From Aquilaria yunnanensis (taxonomy: Eukaryota > Streptophyta > Magnoliopsida > Malvales > Thymelaeaceae), in contig CM077594.1 of the NCBI GenBank assembly GCA_039654915.1, positions 95,618,893 through 95,682,892 on the forward strand: a stretch of DNA of 64,000 bases, in the 5' to 3' direction. Made by a program: the position numbers and the translations under genes. Below, piece after piece: positions 47,649 to 59,700 of this stretch. Every line of letters starts with the position of its first letter. Within the stretch, counting starts at the first letter, position 1. The notes below the pieces were generated by a model, which had not been told where the DNA came from, did not search any database, and was given only the letters and a program-made list of their open reading frames with translations.

Positions 47649-49687
47649 GGACCGTTCTAAAATACATGGTGGGTAACGGTGCCGCCCCGTTTTCCACCGT
47701 CCGATCAAAAGATTGGATTTTGGTTTAAAATACTCTTTGCAACTATACTTTTATATTATTGTCATTTTAGTCCCAAATATTTATTTTGTTTTTCCTAGAC
47801 TATTCCGTTCAGATCAAGTATGAATAAGTTTTAAAGTAACCTACTTTTGTAGGTTATAGGTGTTAACTCTAAAATTGCGACCAGTGTAACCTAAAAAAAA
47901 ATCGATAAAAAACTAAGAAAAGTGAAATATTTTTTTTAAAAAGCGATTAAAACTAAAAAAAATCAAAATTTTTCTAAAAAATCAATTAAATATTAAAAAA
48001 GTGATAAATGTTAAAAAATGGTAAATATTTTTAAAAAGTGATAAAAAATTCCAAAATGCAATAAAGATTTTTAAAAAGTGATAAAAAAATGGAAATTTTT
48101 TAAAAAAAAGTTATAAAATTTAAAAAAAAAAAGTGATAAATGTTAAAAAATTGGTAAAAATTTTTACAAAGCTATTAAAAACCGAAAAAGTGATAAATAA
48201 TTATAGAATGTAATAAATAATTTAAAAAAATTATTAAACAAAAAAACAATTAAAAACTAAAAAAATTGAAATATTTATCAAAAAATTGATTAAATAAAAA
48301 AAAGCAATTAAAACTAAAAAAATCAAAATTTTTTTAAAAAAAGAAAATAAATATAAAAAAATTGATTAAATATAAAAAAAAGTGATAAATGTTAAAAAAT
48401 GGTAAATATTTTTTAACAGCGATTAAAAACCAAAAAAGTTATAAAAATATCTAAAATGTAATAAATATTTTAAAAATGCGATAAAAAATAAAAAAGTGAA
48501 TAAAATTTAAAAAAAAGTAATATTTATTTTATATAATTATGTACATTATTGATATCATTAGTTAATAATTATACTTTTGTAGGTCTAAAAAGAAATGATT
48601 TATTCGTTTGAATATATTTAATAATATGTGTGATTATTACATTTAATAATGTAAATATCATTAAATATAAATCTATTAATTAACTATACTTTTTAGTAAA
48701 TACATATTTATACTTATTATTATATTAGTATTTCATATTATGAATACATATTTTAAATGCAATAAATATTTTAAAAAAGCGATAAAAAACAAAAAAAAAA
48801 AGTGACAATTTCTTAAAAAAAGTGATAATATGTTAAAAAAAGCTATTACATGTTCAAAAAGGCTATTACATGTTCAAAAAAGCTATTACATGTTCAAAAA
48901 AGCGATAACATTAAAAAAAAGTGATAAATGTTTAAAAAAATGGTAAATTTTTTAAAATGCTAATAAAAAATGAAAAAGTGATAAATAATTCTAAAGTGAA
49001 ATAAAAAATTTTAAAAAAGGATTAAATTAAAAAAAATAAGAGAAACACATCTACAAAAAGTGATATTTTTTTAAAAAAAGTGATTAAATATACAAAAAAG
49101 ATATTAAAACTAGAAAAAGTGAAAAAATTTTAAGAAAGTTGATTAAATATTAAAAATATGATTAAATATAACAAAAATCAATAAAATATATAAACAAGTG
49201 ATCAATGTTGACAAAATTGTCAATATTTTTAAAAAACAATTAAATACTGAAAAGGTGATAAAAACATCTAAGATGCAATAAAATTTTTAAAAAAGCGATA
49301 AAAATATAAAAAAAAGTGACATAATATAGAAAAAAAGTGATTAAGTATAAAATAAGTGTTTAAATATAAAAAAGTGGTAAAACTGGAAAAAAAGTGAAAA
49401 ATGTTAAAAAAATGGTAAATATTTTTTAGAAGCTATTAAAAAACAAAAAAGTGATAAATAATTCTAAAATGCAATAAATATTTTACAAAAATGTTTAAAT
49501 AAAAAAGAAGTGACACAAAACTAAAAGTAGCAAAAAAATTTTCAAAAAAGTGATTAAATATAAAAAAAATGATGAATAATTAAAAACAATAAAAATTAGT
49601 ACCAAATTGATTATCATATTTGATTAATTTTTTAATAATTTGTTTAAAAATTACACATATCTTCCTCTGATTTTATAAACATATTAC

Positions 49688-50130
49688 AAAATCTTATAAT
49701 GACCTAAACCTTAATCTCTAACCCTAAATATCAACCCTAAGCTCTAACCCTAACCTTAAACCCTAATTGTATATTCAGTGACCTGTTCAATGAAAGAACT
49801 CTAACATAACAAGTAACCCTAGCTTTAATTATAATTCTAATCCTCAACCCTAAATGAATTACTAACCCTAACCTTAATTACCTAAACACAACTCTAACCT
49901 AAACCATAACCCTAAACCCTAAACCTTGACCTAACCTTAATTCCTGATCCCTAACCCTAAACCCTAATCCCTAATCCTAAATCCTAATATTAAATCCCTA
50001 ACCCTAAAAGTAATTTTAATCCTAACCCTTAATCCTAAACCCTTATCATTAACCTTAACCATAATCCTAACATTAAATCCCTAACCCTAAACATAATCCA
50101 AATCCTAACCTATTAATCCTAAAACAAAAT
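49688..50130. repeat. Degenerate telomere-like repeats, left arm (CCCTAAA type)
   Basis: Irregular runs of aaccctaa, ccctaaaccctaa and aatcctaa over about 440 bp. The matching inverted block is at about 52865-53310 in the right arm. The unit is the Arabidopsis-type CCCTAAA plus variants. Confidence 0.85.
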
Positions 50131-50304
50131 GCCTTAATCATCTAAATTAATATTTATTTTATATAATTATATACATTATTGATATCATTAGTCAATAATT
50201 ATACTTTTTTACATCTAAAAATAAATCATTTATTGGTTTGAATATATTGAATAATATATGTGATTATTACACTTAACAAAATAAATATCATTGACAACTT
50301 AATT

Positions 50305-52708
50305 TGATACCACAAAAACCATAACTTAAAACCACTAGAACCTTAAACTGGTACCACTTTACCTTAAATTGGTACCACTACAACCTTAACTTGGTACCAT
50401 TAAACCTTATTTTGGTACCAATATGACCTTAAGTTGGTACTAGTAGAACCTTAAGTTGGTACCAGTATAACTATAATTTGGTACCACTAGAACCTTAAAC
50501 TGGTACCACTTTACCTTAAATTGGTACCACCACAACCTTAACTTGGTACCATTAAACCTTACTTTGGTACCAATATGACCTTAAGTTGGTACCAGAAGAA
50601 CCTTAAGTTGGTACCAGCATAACCATAATTTGGTACCACTAGAACCTTAAACTGGTACCACTTTACCTTAAATTGGTACCACCACAACCTTAACTTGATA
50701 CCAGTAAACCTTACTTTGGTACCAATATGACCTTAAGTTGGTACCAGAAGAACCTTAAGTTGGTACCAGCATAACCATAATTTGGTACCACTAGAACCTT
50801 AAACTGGTACCACTTAAGGTCATATTGGTACCAACTTAAGGTCATATTGGTACCAAAGTAAGGTTTAATGGTACCAAGTTAAGGTTGTGGTGGTACCAGT
50901 TTAAGGTTTTAGTGGTACCAAATTATGGTTATACTGGTACCAACTTAAGGTTCTACTGGTACCAACTTAAGGTCATATTGGTACCAAAGTAAGGTTTAAT
51001 GGTATCTAGTTAAGGTTATGGTGGTACCACTTTAAGGTAAAGTGGTACCAGTTTAAGGTTCTAGTGGTACCAAATTATGGTTATGCTGGTACCAACTTAA
51101 GGTTCTACTGGTACCAACTTAAGGTCATATTGGTACCAAAATAAGGTTTAATGGTACCAAGTTAAGGTTGTAGTGGTACCAATTTAAGGTAAAGTGGTAC
51201 CAGTTTAAGGTTCTAGTGGTACCAAATTATGGTTATACTGGTACCAACTGAAGGTTCTACTGGTACCAACTTAAGGTCATATTGGTACCAAAGTAAGGTT
51301 TAATGGTGCCAAGTTAAGGTTGTCCTGGTACCAATTTAAGGTAAAGTGGTACTAGTTTAAGGTTCTAGTGGTACCAAATTATGGTTATGCTGGTACCAAC
51401 TTAAGGTTCTACTGGTACCAACTTAAGGTCATATTGGTACCAAAGTAAGGTTTAATGGTACCAAGTTAAGGTTATCCTGGTACCAATTTAAGGTAAAGTG
51501 GTACCAACTTAAGGTTCTTCTGGTACCAACTTAAGGTCATATTGGTACTAAAGTAAGGTTTACTGGTATCAAGTTAAGGTTGTTGTGGTACCAATTTAAG
51601 GTAAAGTGGTACCAGTTTAAGGTTATAGTGGTACCAAATTATGGTTATGCTGGTACCAACTTAAGGTTCTTCTGGTACCAACTTAAGGTCATATTGGTAC
51701 CAAAGTAAGGTTTAATGGTACCAAGTTAAGGTTGTGGTGGTACCAATTTAAGGTAAAGTGGTACCAGTTTAAGGTTCTAGTGGTACCAAATTATAGTTAT
51801 ACTGGTACCAACTTAAGGTTCTACTGGTACCAACTTAAGGTCATATTGGTACCAAAGTAAGGTTTAATGGTACCAAGTTAAGGTTGTGGTGGTACCAATT
51901 TAAGGTAAAGTGGTACCAGTTTAAGGTTCTAGTGGTACCAAATTATGGTTATACTGGTACCAACTTAAGGTTCTACTGGTACCAACTTAAGGTCATATTG
52001 ATACCAAAGTAAGGTTTACTGGTATCAAGTTAAGGTTGTGGTGGTACCAATTTAAGGTAAAGTGGTACCAGTTTAAGGTTCTAGTGGTACCAACTTAAGG
52101 TTCTTCTGGTACCAACTTAAGGTCATATTGGTACTAAAGTAAGGTTTACTGGTATCAAGTTAAGGTTGTGGTGGTACCAATTTAAGGTAAAGTGGTACCA
52201 GTTTAAGGTTCTAGTGGTACCAAATTATGGTTATGCTGGTACCAACTTAAGGTTCTACTGGTACCAACTTAAGGTCATATTGGTACCAAAGTAAGGTTTA
52301 ATGGTACCAAGTTAAGGTTGTGGTGGTACCAATTTAAGGTAAAGTGGTACCAGTTTAAGGTTCTAGTGGTACCAAATTATGGTTATGCTGGTACCGACTT
52401 AAGGTTCTACTGGTACCAACTTAAGGTCATATTGGTACCAAAGTAAGGTTTACTGGTATCAAGTTAAGGTTGTGGTGGTACCAGTTTAAGGTTCTAGTGG
52501 TACCAAATTATGGTTTTGCTGGTACCAACTTAAGGTTCTTCTGGTACCAACTTAAGGTCATATTGGTACCAAAGTAAGGTTTAATGGTACCAAGTTAAGG
52601 TTATCCTGGTACCAAGTTAAGGTTGTCCTGGTACCAATTTAAGGTAAAGTGGTACCAGTTTAAGGTTCTAGTGGTTTTAAGTTATGGTTTTTGTGGTATC
52701 AAATTAAG
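50305..52708. repeat. KpnI-site (GGTACC) satellite with seven-monomer higher-order unit
   Basis: Monomers of 21-22 bp of the form ggtaccNNNttaaggtNNNNN. In the right part seven distinguishable monomers follow a fixed order (their tails read ttctact, catatt, ttaat, ttgtggt, aaagt, ttctagt, ttatgct), giving a higher-order unit of about 152 bp. About three units run in one orientation (50320-50810) and about twelve in the other (50811-52675). The switch is near 50811. Some units lack one or two monomers (for example near 52085 and 52480). Estimated total is about 100 monomers. Confidence 0.9.
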
Positions 52709-52864
52709 TTGTCAATGATATTTATTTTGTTAAGTGTAATAATCACATATATTATTCAATATATTCAAACCAATAAATGATTTATTTTTAGATGTAAAAA
52801 AGTATAATTATTGACTAATGATATCAATAATGTATATAATTATATAAAATAAATATTAATTTAG

Positions 52865-53310
52865 ATGATTAAGGCATTTTGTTTTAGGATTAATAGGTTA
52901 GGATTTGGATTATGTTTAGGGTTAGGGATTTAATGTTAGGATTATGGTTAAGGTTAATGATAAGGGTTTAGGATTAAGGGTTAGGATTAAAATTACTTTT
53001 AGGGTTAGGGATTTAATATTAGGATTTAGGATTAGGGATTAGGGTTTAGGGTTAGGGATCAGGAATTAAGGTTAGGTCAAGGTTTAGGGTTTAGGGTTAT
53101 GGTTTAGGTTAGAGTTGTGTTTAGGTATTTAAGGTTAGGGTTAGTAATTCATTTAGGGTTGAGGATTAGGATTATAATTAAAGCTAGGGTTACTTGTTAT
53201 GTTAGAGTTCTTTCATTGAACAGGTCACTGAATATACAATTAGGGTTTAAGGTTAGGGTTAGAGCTTAGGGTTGATATTTAGGGTTAGAGATTAAGGTTT
53301 AGGTCATTAT
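52865..53310. repeat. Degenerate telomere-like repeats, right arm (TTTAGGG type)
   Basis: Reverse complement of the block at 49688-50130, with near-complete identity by eye (gggtttaggattaagggttagg... order is preserved). Confidence 0.85.
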
Positions 53311-56300
53311 AAGATTTTGTAATATGTTTATAAAATCAGAGGAAGATATGTGTAATTTTTAAACAAATTATTAAAAAATTAATCAAATATGATAATCAAT
53401 TTGGTACTAATTTTTATTGTTTTTAATTATTCATCATTTTTTTTATATTTAATCACTTTTTTGAAAATTTTTTGCTACTTTTAGTTTTGTGTCACTTCTT
53501 TTTTATTTAAACATTTTTGTAAAATATTTATTGCATTTTAGAATTATTTATCACTTTTTTGTTTTTTAATAGCTTCTAAAAAATATTTACCATTTTTTTA
53601 ACATTTTTCACTTTTTTTCCAGTTTTACCACTTTTTTATATTTAAACACTTATTTTATACTTAATCACTTTTTTTCTATATTATGTCACTTTTTTTTATA
53701 TTTTTATCGCTTTTTTAAAAATTTTATTGCATCTTAGATGTTTTTATCACCTTTTCAGTATTTAATTGTTTTTTAAAAATATTGAAAATTTTGTCAACAT
53801 TGATCACTTGTTTATATATTTTATTGATTTTTGTTATATTTAATCATATTTTTAATATTTAATCAACTTTCTTAAAATTTTTTCACTTTTTCTAGTTTTA
53901 ATATCTTTTTTGTATATTTAATCACTTTTTTTAAAAAAATATCACTTTTTAATAACTTTTTTTTATATTTAATCAATTTTTTTATATTTATTTTCTTTTT
54001 TTAAAAAAAGTTTGATTTTTTTAGTTTTAATTGCTTTTTTTTATTTAATCAATTTTTTGATAAATATTTCAATTTTTTTAGTTTTTAATTGTTTTTTTGT
54101 TTAATAATTTTTTCAAATTATTTATTACATTCTATAATTATTTATCACTTTTTCGGTTTTTAATAGCTTTGTAAAAATTTTTACCAATTTTTTAACATTT
54201 ATCACTTTTTTTTTTTAAATTTTATAACTTTTTTTTAAAAGATTTCCATTTTTTTATCAGTTTTTAAAAATCTTTATTGCATTTTGGAATTTTTTATCAC
54301 TTTTTAAAAATATTTACCATTTTTTAACATTTATTACTTTTTTAATATTTAATTGATTTTTTAGAAAAATTTTGATTTTTTTTAGTTTTAATCGCTTTTT
54401 AAAAAAAATATTTCACTTTTCTTAGTTTTTTATCGATTTTTTTTTAGGTTACACTGGTCGCAATTTTAGAGTTAACACCTATAACCTACAAAAGTAGGTT
54501 ACTTTAAAACTTATTCATACTTGATCTGAACGGAATAGTCTAGGAAAAACAAAATAAATATTTGGGACTAAAATGGCAATAATATAAGAGTATAGTTGCA
54601 AAGAGTATTTTAAACCAAAATCCAATCTTTTGATCGGACGGTGGAAAACGGGCGGCACCATTACCCACCATGTATTTTAGAACGGTCCCTTTAAATATGT
54701 GCCTTAGGGAGCTTAGGTTTTTTCTCTTAATTCTCGTTTCTTCGGGCTAAACATGCGGTGCACGTCAATGACGACTGAGGGAAGAAGTTTAGCGAGAAGA
54801 GATCGGTTGCTGGAGATAGAGTGCGAGGCTCGAAGATGGTGGGAGGAGAATGAAGTATTCAGGGCGGAAGCCGGGGAGGGATTGCCTGAACCCGGCGAGA
54901 AGTTCTTCGGCAACTTCCCCTTCCCCTACAGGAATGGCTTCCTTCATCTGGGTCACGCCTTCTGGCTTTCGAAGCTCCAATTCGCGGCGGCTTACCATCG
55001 ATTGAGAGGTGCCAATGTGTTGCTTCCCTTTGCTTTCCACTGCACCGGCATGCCCATTAAAGCGGAGGTGGACAAGCCGGAGAGTCCGGCACCGGAACAA
55101 GCTCAGGAAGCCAACGCGCCAGATAAGTTCAAGGTTAAGAAGTCCAAGGCAGCTTCCAAGTCTGGTGGTCAGATGTTTCAATGGGAGATTATGAGGAATT
55201 TTGGCTTTGCCTGACGGCGAGATATCGAAATTCCAGAACCCATGTCAATGGTTGAGCTTCTTCCCTCCTCTAGCAGTGGAAGATCTAAAGGCCTTTGGTC
55301 TGGGCTGCGACTGGAGACGCTCCTTTGTTACAAAGACATGAGCCCTTTCTTCGATTCGTTCGTGAAGTGGCAGATGAGAAAGCTGAAATCCATGGGTAAG
55401 ATTGTTAAGGATGTTAGGTATACTATATACGCTCCTCTGGATGGCCAACCTTCTGCTGACCACGACAGGGCTAGCGGAGAAGGAGTACAGCCTCAAGAGT
55501 ACACCATCATTAAGATGGAAGTGGTACCCCCATTCCCTAGTAAATTAGGACCTCTGGATGGGAGAAAAGTGTTTCTGGTTGCTGCAACTCTGAGGCCTGA
55601 GACAATGTACGGGCAGACAAATGCGTGGGTGTTGCCGGATGGGAAATATGGAGCTTTTGAGATTAATGAAACCGATGTCTTTATCCTGATAGAGAGAGCA
55701 GCTCTTAACCTTGCGTATCAGAAGTTCTCCAGGATTCCTGAGAAACCCACTTGCCTGATTAAGCTGGCTGGTTATGATCTGATTGGTCTTCCAGTAAAAT
55801 CACCACTTTCCTTCAATGAGATTATCTATGCTCTGCCAAAGCTGACCATTCTGACTGACAAAGGAACCGGTATTGTAACCAGTGTGCCCAGTGATGCTCC
55901 TGATGATTATATGGGATTGCATGATTTGAAGGCAAAACCAGCTCTTCGAGCCAAGTATGGTGTGAAAGATGAGTGGGTGTTGCCCTTTGAGACAGTTCCT
56001 ATAATCGACATTCCAGGCTTTGGGGACATGCCAGCAGAGAAAGTGTGTAAAGATCTCAAGATTAAAAGCCAGAATGAAAGGTTAAAGCTTGCAGAAGCAA
56101 AGAGATTGACATACTTGAAGGGCTTTACAGAAGGAACAATGCCGGTTGGAGAATATGCAGGGTGGAAGGTTCAAGAAGCTAAGCAGTTGATTAGAACCAA
56201 ACTGATTGAGACAGGTGAGGCAATTATGTACAGTGAACCTGAGAAGAAGGTTATGTCCAGTTCTGGCGATGAATGTGTTGTGGCGCTGACCGATAAATGG

Positions 56301-56759
56301 CATATCACTTATGAGGAACTGTTAGAAAATCGGGAAAAACATGTGCTATAATTGTACATTAGCTGTAAATTAGTCATTAATTGTAACATACCTATTTAGA
56401 TGCAAATCTGTGTATTTTAGGAAAGTTCTGCCTAAGAATTATTCTTTCTTTAAATCAGTGATTTAGTTTCCTAATTTAATGGTTTGTTATTAGTTGTAAA
56501 TCACTATAAAAGAACAATCTCAATAACAGATGCATTATTCCGTGCAAACCTCTTTTTCAAGTCGGTATCAGAGCAGAAAGAATCCCTTTGCGGGAATTCC
56601 CTTCTCATTCCTTCCTTTTGATCCCTACAACCTAAAACCATGTTTGACGCTTCGTCTGATTCCTATACTATCCCTTAAACTTCCCTGAACAACCCTAGAA
56701 GTACGAGTGTTCCAAAAATTAGTGCTACCTCATCAGAATCTCATTCTGTTCAAATCACC

Positions 56760-59700
56760 ACAATTCATTTGAATGGTGACAATTTTCTGAGATGGTCTCA
56801 GTCGATTAGGATGTATATTATAGGGCATGGGAAATGGGCTATTTGACTGGTGAAAAAAATGCTCTTGCAGTGGATGATCCAGCCTATGCTACATGGGATG
56901 CTGAGAATTCCACGATGATGACGTGACTTGTGAATTCAATGAAAGAAGATATTAGCTCTAATTATATGTGCTATCGAATGGCACAAGAGCTTTGGAAGAA
57001 TGTAAATCAGATGTATTCCGATCTTGGAAATCAATCACAGATTTTTGAGTTGACTATCAAACTCAGATAAATGTGACAAGGGGAAGATAGCATCACAAAA
57101 TATTTTAATTTCTTGAAGCGGATTTGGCAAGACCTTGACCTTTTCAACACCTATGAGTGGAAATCTCCTGAGGATGCTCAACATCACAAGAAGACTATAA
57201 AAGACAGTTGCATCTTCAAGTTCTTGGCTGGACTTACTATCGGGTTTGATGAAGTGAAGGGGAGAATTATTGGAAGACAGCCCCTACCTTCAATTGGTGA
57301 ATTTTTTTCAGAGGTCAGAAGAGAGGAGAGTCGGAAGAATATGATGCTTGGCAAGAAGGGACCAAGAGTTGCTAAAGGTTTTGCCCTGTTCTCCATGACT
57401 GGAAGCAAAGCTCCTGTTTTTCAACGCAAATTTGATGAAAAGCAGCTAGTTTGGTGTGATTTTTGCAATAGGCCTTGCCATACCCATGAGACTTGCTGGA
57501 ATTACATGGGAAACCTGCAAATTTTAAAGGAAAAGCTAGAGATAAATCAAGCCGAGCCAACCCTACTGCCAATGAAGTCGAGACCAGCCTTTTCACCAAG
57601 GAGTAGATGGAGCATCTTCTTACATTGCTAAAATCTAATTTGGTACCCAATGTTCCTAGTGTTTTTGTGGCACACACAGGTAATAAGTTCTATGCCCTAT
57701 CCAGTCAACTTAAATCTGCTACATGGATAATAGACTCAGGAGCATCCGACCATATGACTAATTCCTTACATTTGTTTGAAACCTATTCACCATGCCCCGA
57801 AAATAAGAAGGTTATTTCTCACCAATTGCAGGAAAAGACCTTATAAAAATTTCTAAGGGAATAGATCTTAAATCTGTTCTCTATGTCCCTAAACTTGCTT
57901 GCAATCTCTTATCAGTTAGCAAACTATCCAGAGATACTAACTGTTCTATTATTTTCTATGAATCCTATTTCATTTTTTAGGACTGGTGCTTGGGGAAGAC
58001 GATTGACAGTGCTAAGATGATTAATGGTCTCTATTATTTCAAGGATAAATTTCTTAGTAATGAAATGGCTCAAGGGCTGAGTGTATTAGTTCTTTATCTG
58101 TTCATGATCAAATAATGGTTTGGCATTGTTGTTTAGGCCACCCAAGTTTTTCTTGTTTAAAACATTTATTTCCAGTACTATTTAAAAGGATTGATCCTTA
58201 TTTGTTTCAATGTGAGAGTTGTTTAATGGCAAAATGTCAAAGAAAACTTATATTCCAAAATCCTATCATGCTTCAAGACCATTTTATCTATTCCACAGTG
58301 ATGTTTGGGGTCCTTCAAAAGTGACCACAATTTCTGGAAAAAAAAATTGTTTGTGACTTTTATTGATGATCATACACGTCTTTATTGGGTTTACTTAATG
58401 AGAGAAAAATCTGACGTAGAACAGATTTTCAAAGAATTTTATAGGATGATTGAAACACAGTTTCCAACAAAAATCAGTATTTTGAGGTTTGACAATGGAA
58501 CATAATACTTTAATAAAGTTTTGGAAACCTTTTTAAATGAAAAAGGAATTTTACATCAATCCTCTTGTTCCAACACACCTGAACAAAATGGCATTGCTGA
58601 GCATAAGAATAAGCATTTGTTAGAAGTAGCTAGAGGTATGATGTTTTATATGAATGTTCCAAAGTATCTATGGGGTGATGCTATATTGACAGCTTTGTAT
58701 CTAATCAACAGGATGCCTACCAAAGTTTTACAATATATCACCCAATGGGTTGCTTAAAAAAGGTATTCTCTGAATCTAGAATCAATTCTGATTTACCCTT
58801 GAAAATATTTGCTGTAGAGCATATGTGCACATTCCAAAGAGGCTAGGGTCTAAATTTGATCCAAGAGCTGAAAATTGTGTTTTTGTAGGGTATGCACCCA
58901 ATAAAAAGGGTTACAAATGCTTTAATCCCCTTGTAAAATGTTTTTTTTATCACTATGGATGTTTCTTTCATGGAAAATACACCATACTTTGCCAAAAATT
59001 TGTTTCAAGGGGAGAAGATAATTGAACCAAAATTTTGGGAAATTCCCAAACCCTTACCTAGCACACTTCTTAATACTTTTTTTTGAAAAAGAAACCTTGG
59101 AAACTAGGCCTAAAGAAACCGAATCTGATGAAATTGGTATGACAGAAAAATAAACACTACGAATGGAAAAAAATAAAACCAAACTTGAGCCTGTGGTTTA
59201 TTCTAGGAAAGGTATCTTTAGAGGTGGCAGAGAACAGGCCATTATCCCAGTGCATGGTCAACCGGAAGCCCCAAGCAATGGTCATCCAAATGCCCCAGGT
59301 AATCCTTCCTCTTCCTCTCCTATTACTGACTTAAATTTACCATTATAATTAGATTATAGGAAAGAGAACTCTGCACCTAAACCTGTTTTGGAACCACCCC
59401 CTGTTATCCTTAAACATAATCTTGATCTTGACTTGCCCATTGCCCTTAGAAAGGGAACCCGAACCTGTACCAAACATCCTATTGCCAAATATATCTCCTA
59501 TCAAAAACTTTATAACAATCATAGAATATTCACTACAAACATTTCAAAGCTTGTTGTGCTCAGAAATATTCATGAAGCACTTGGAGACCTAAATTAGAGG
59601 ATGACTATGTTTGAAGAGATGAATGCCTTGAAGAAAAATGGTACTTGGAAGGTTTTAGAATTACCGAAGGGAAAAAAGGTTGTGGGGTGCAAATGGGTGT

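Larger units (their letters stand above)
47649..54688. mobile_element. 7,040-bp palindromic Mutator-like fold-back element with satellite core
   Basis: Flanked by a perfect 9-bp duplication ctttaaata (47640-47648 and 54689-54697). The ends ggaccgttctaaaatacatg and its exact reverse complement begin terminal repeats that run about 2 to 2.6 kb inward. In each arm, from outside in: a unique terminal part (about 230 bp), about 1.7-2 kb of A-rich micro-repeats (aaaaagtgataaa, aaaaagcgattaaa), about 0.45 kb of degenerate telomere-like repeats, then about 0.17 kb unique. The core (about 50305-52708) is a GGTACC satellite. The left arm is about 0.6 kb longer than the right. No ORF above 60 codons lies inside. 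The duplication length and long TIRs point to the Mutator superfamily; the satellite cargo is unusual. Confidence 0.9.

Noticed and set aside
50305..52708. Regular short repeats that could suggest a CRISPR array
   Set aside because: The spacing is 21-22 bp with no unique spacers; variation between units is ordered and recurs every seventh monomer. This is a eukaryotic satellite inside a transposon.
49688..53310. Telomere-like repeats as a chromosome end or fusion point
   Set aside because: They are degenerate, mirrored in the two arms, and enclosed by a transposon with target duplications. Unique host sequence continues on both sides.
47649..54688. Palindrome as a simple assembly or library fold-back artefact
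   Set aside because: The arms differ by a block of about 0.6 kb and by scattered bases, the core flips off-centre, and perfect 9-bp duplications flank it. An artefact would give identical arms and no target duplication. Long reads should still confirm it.
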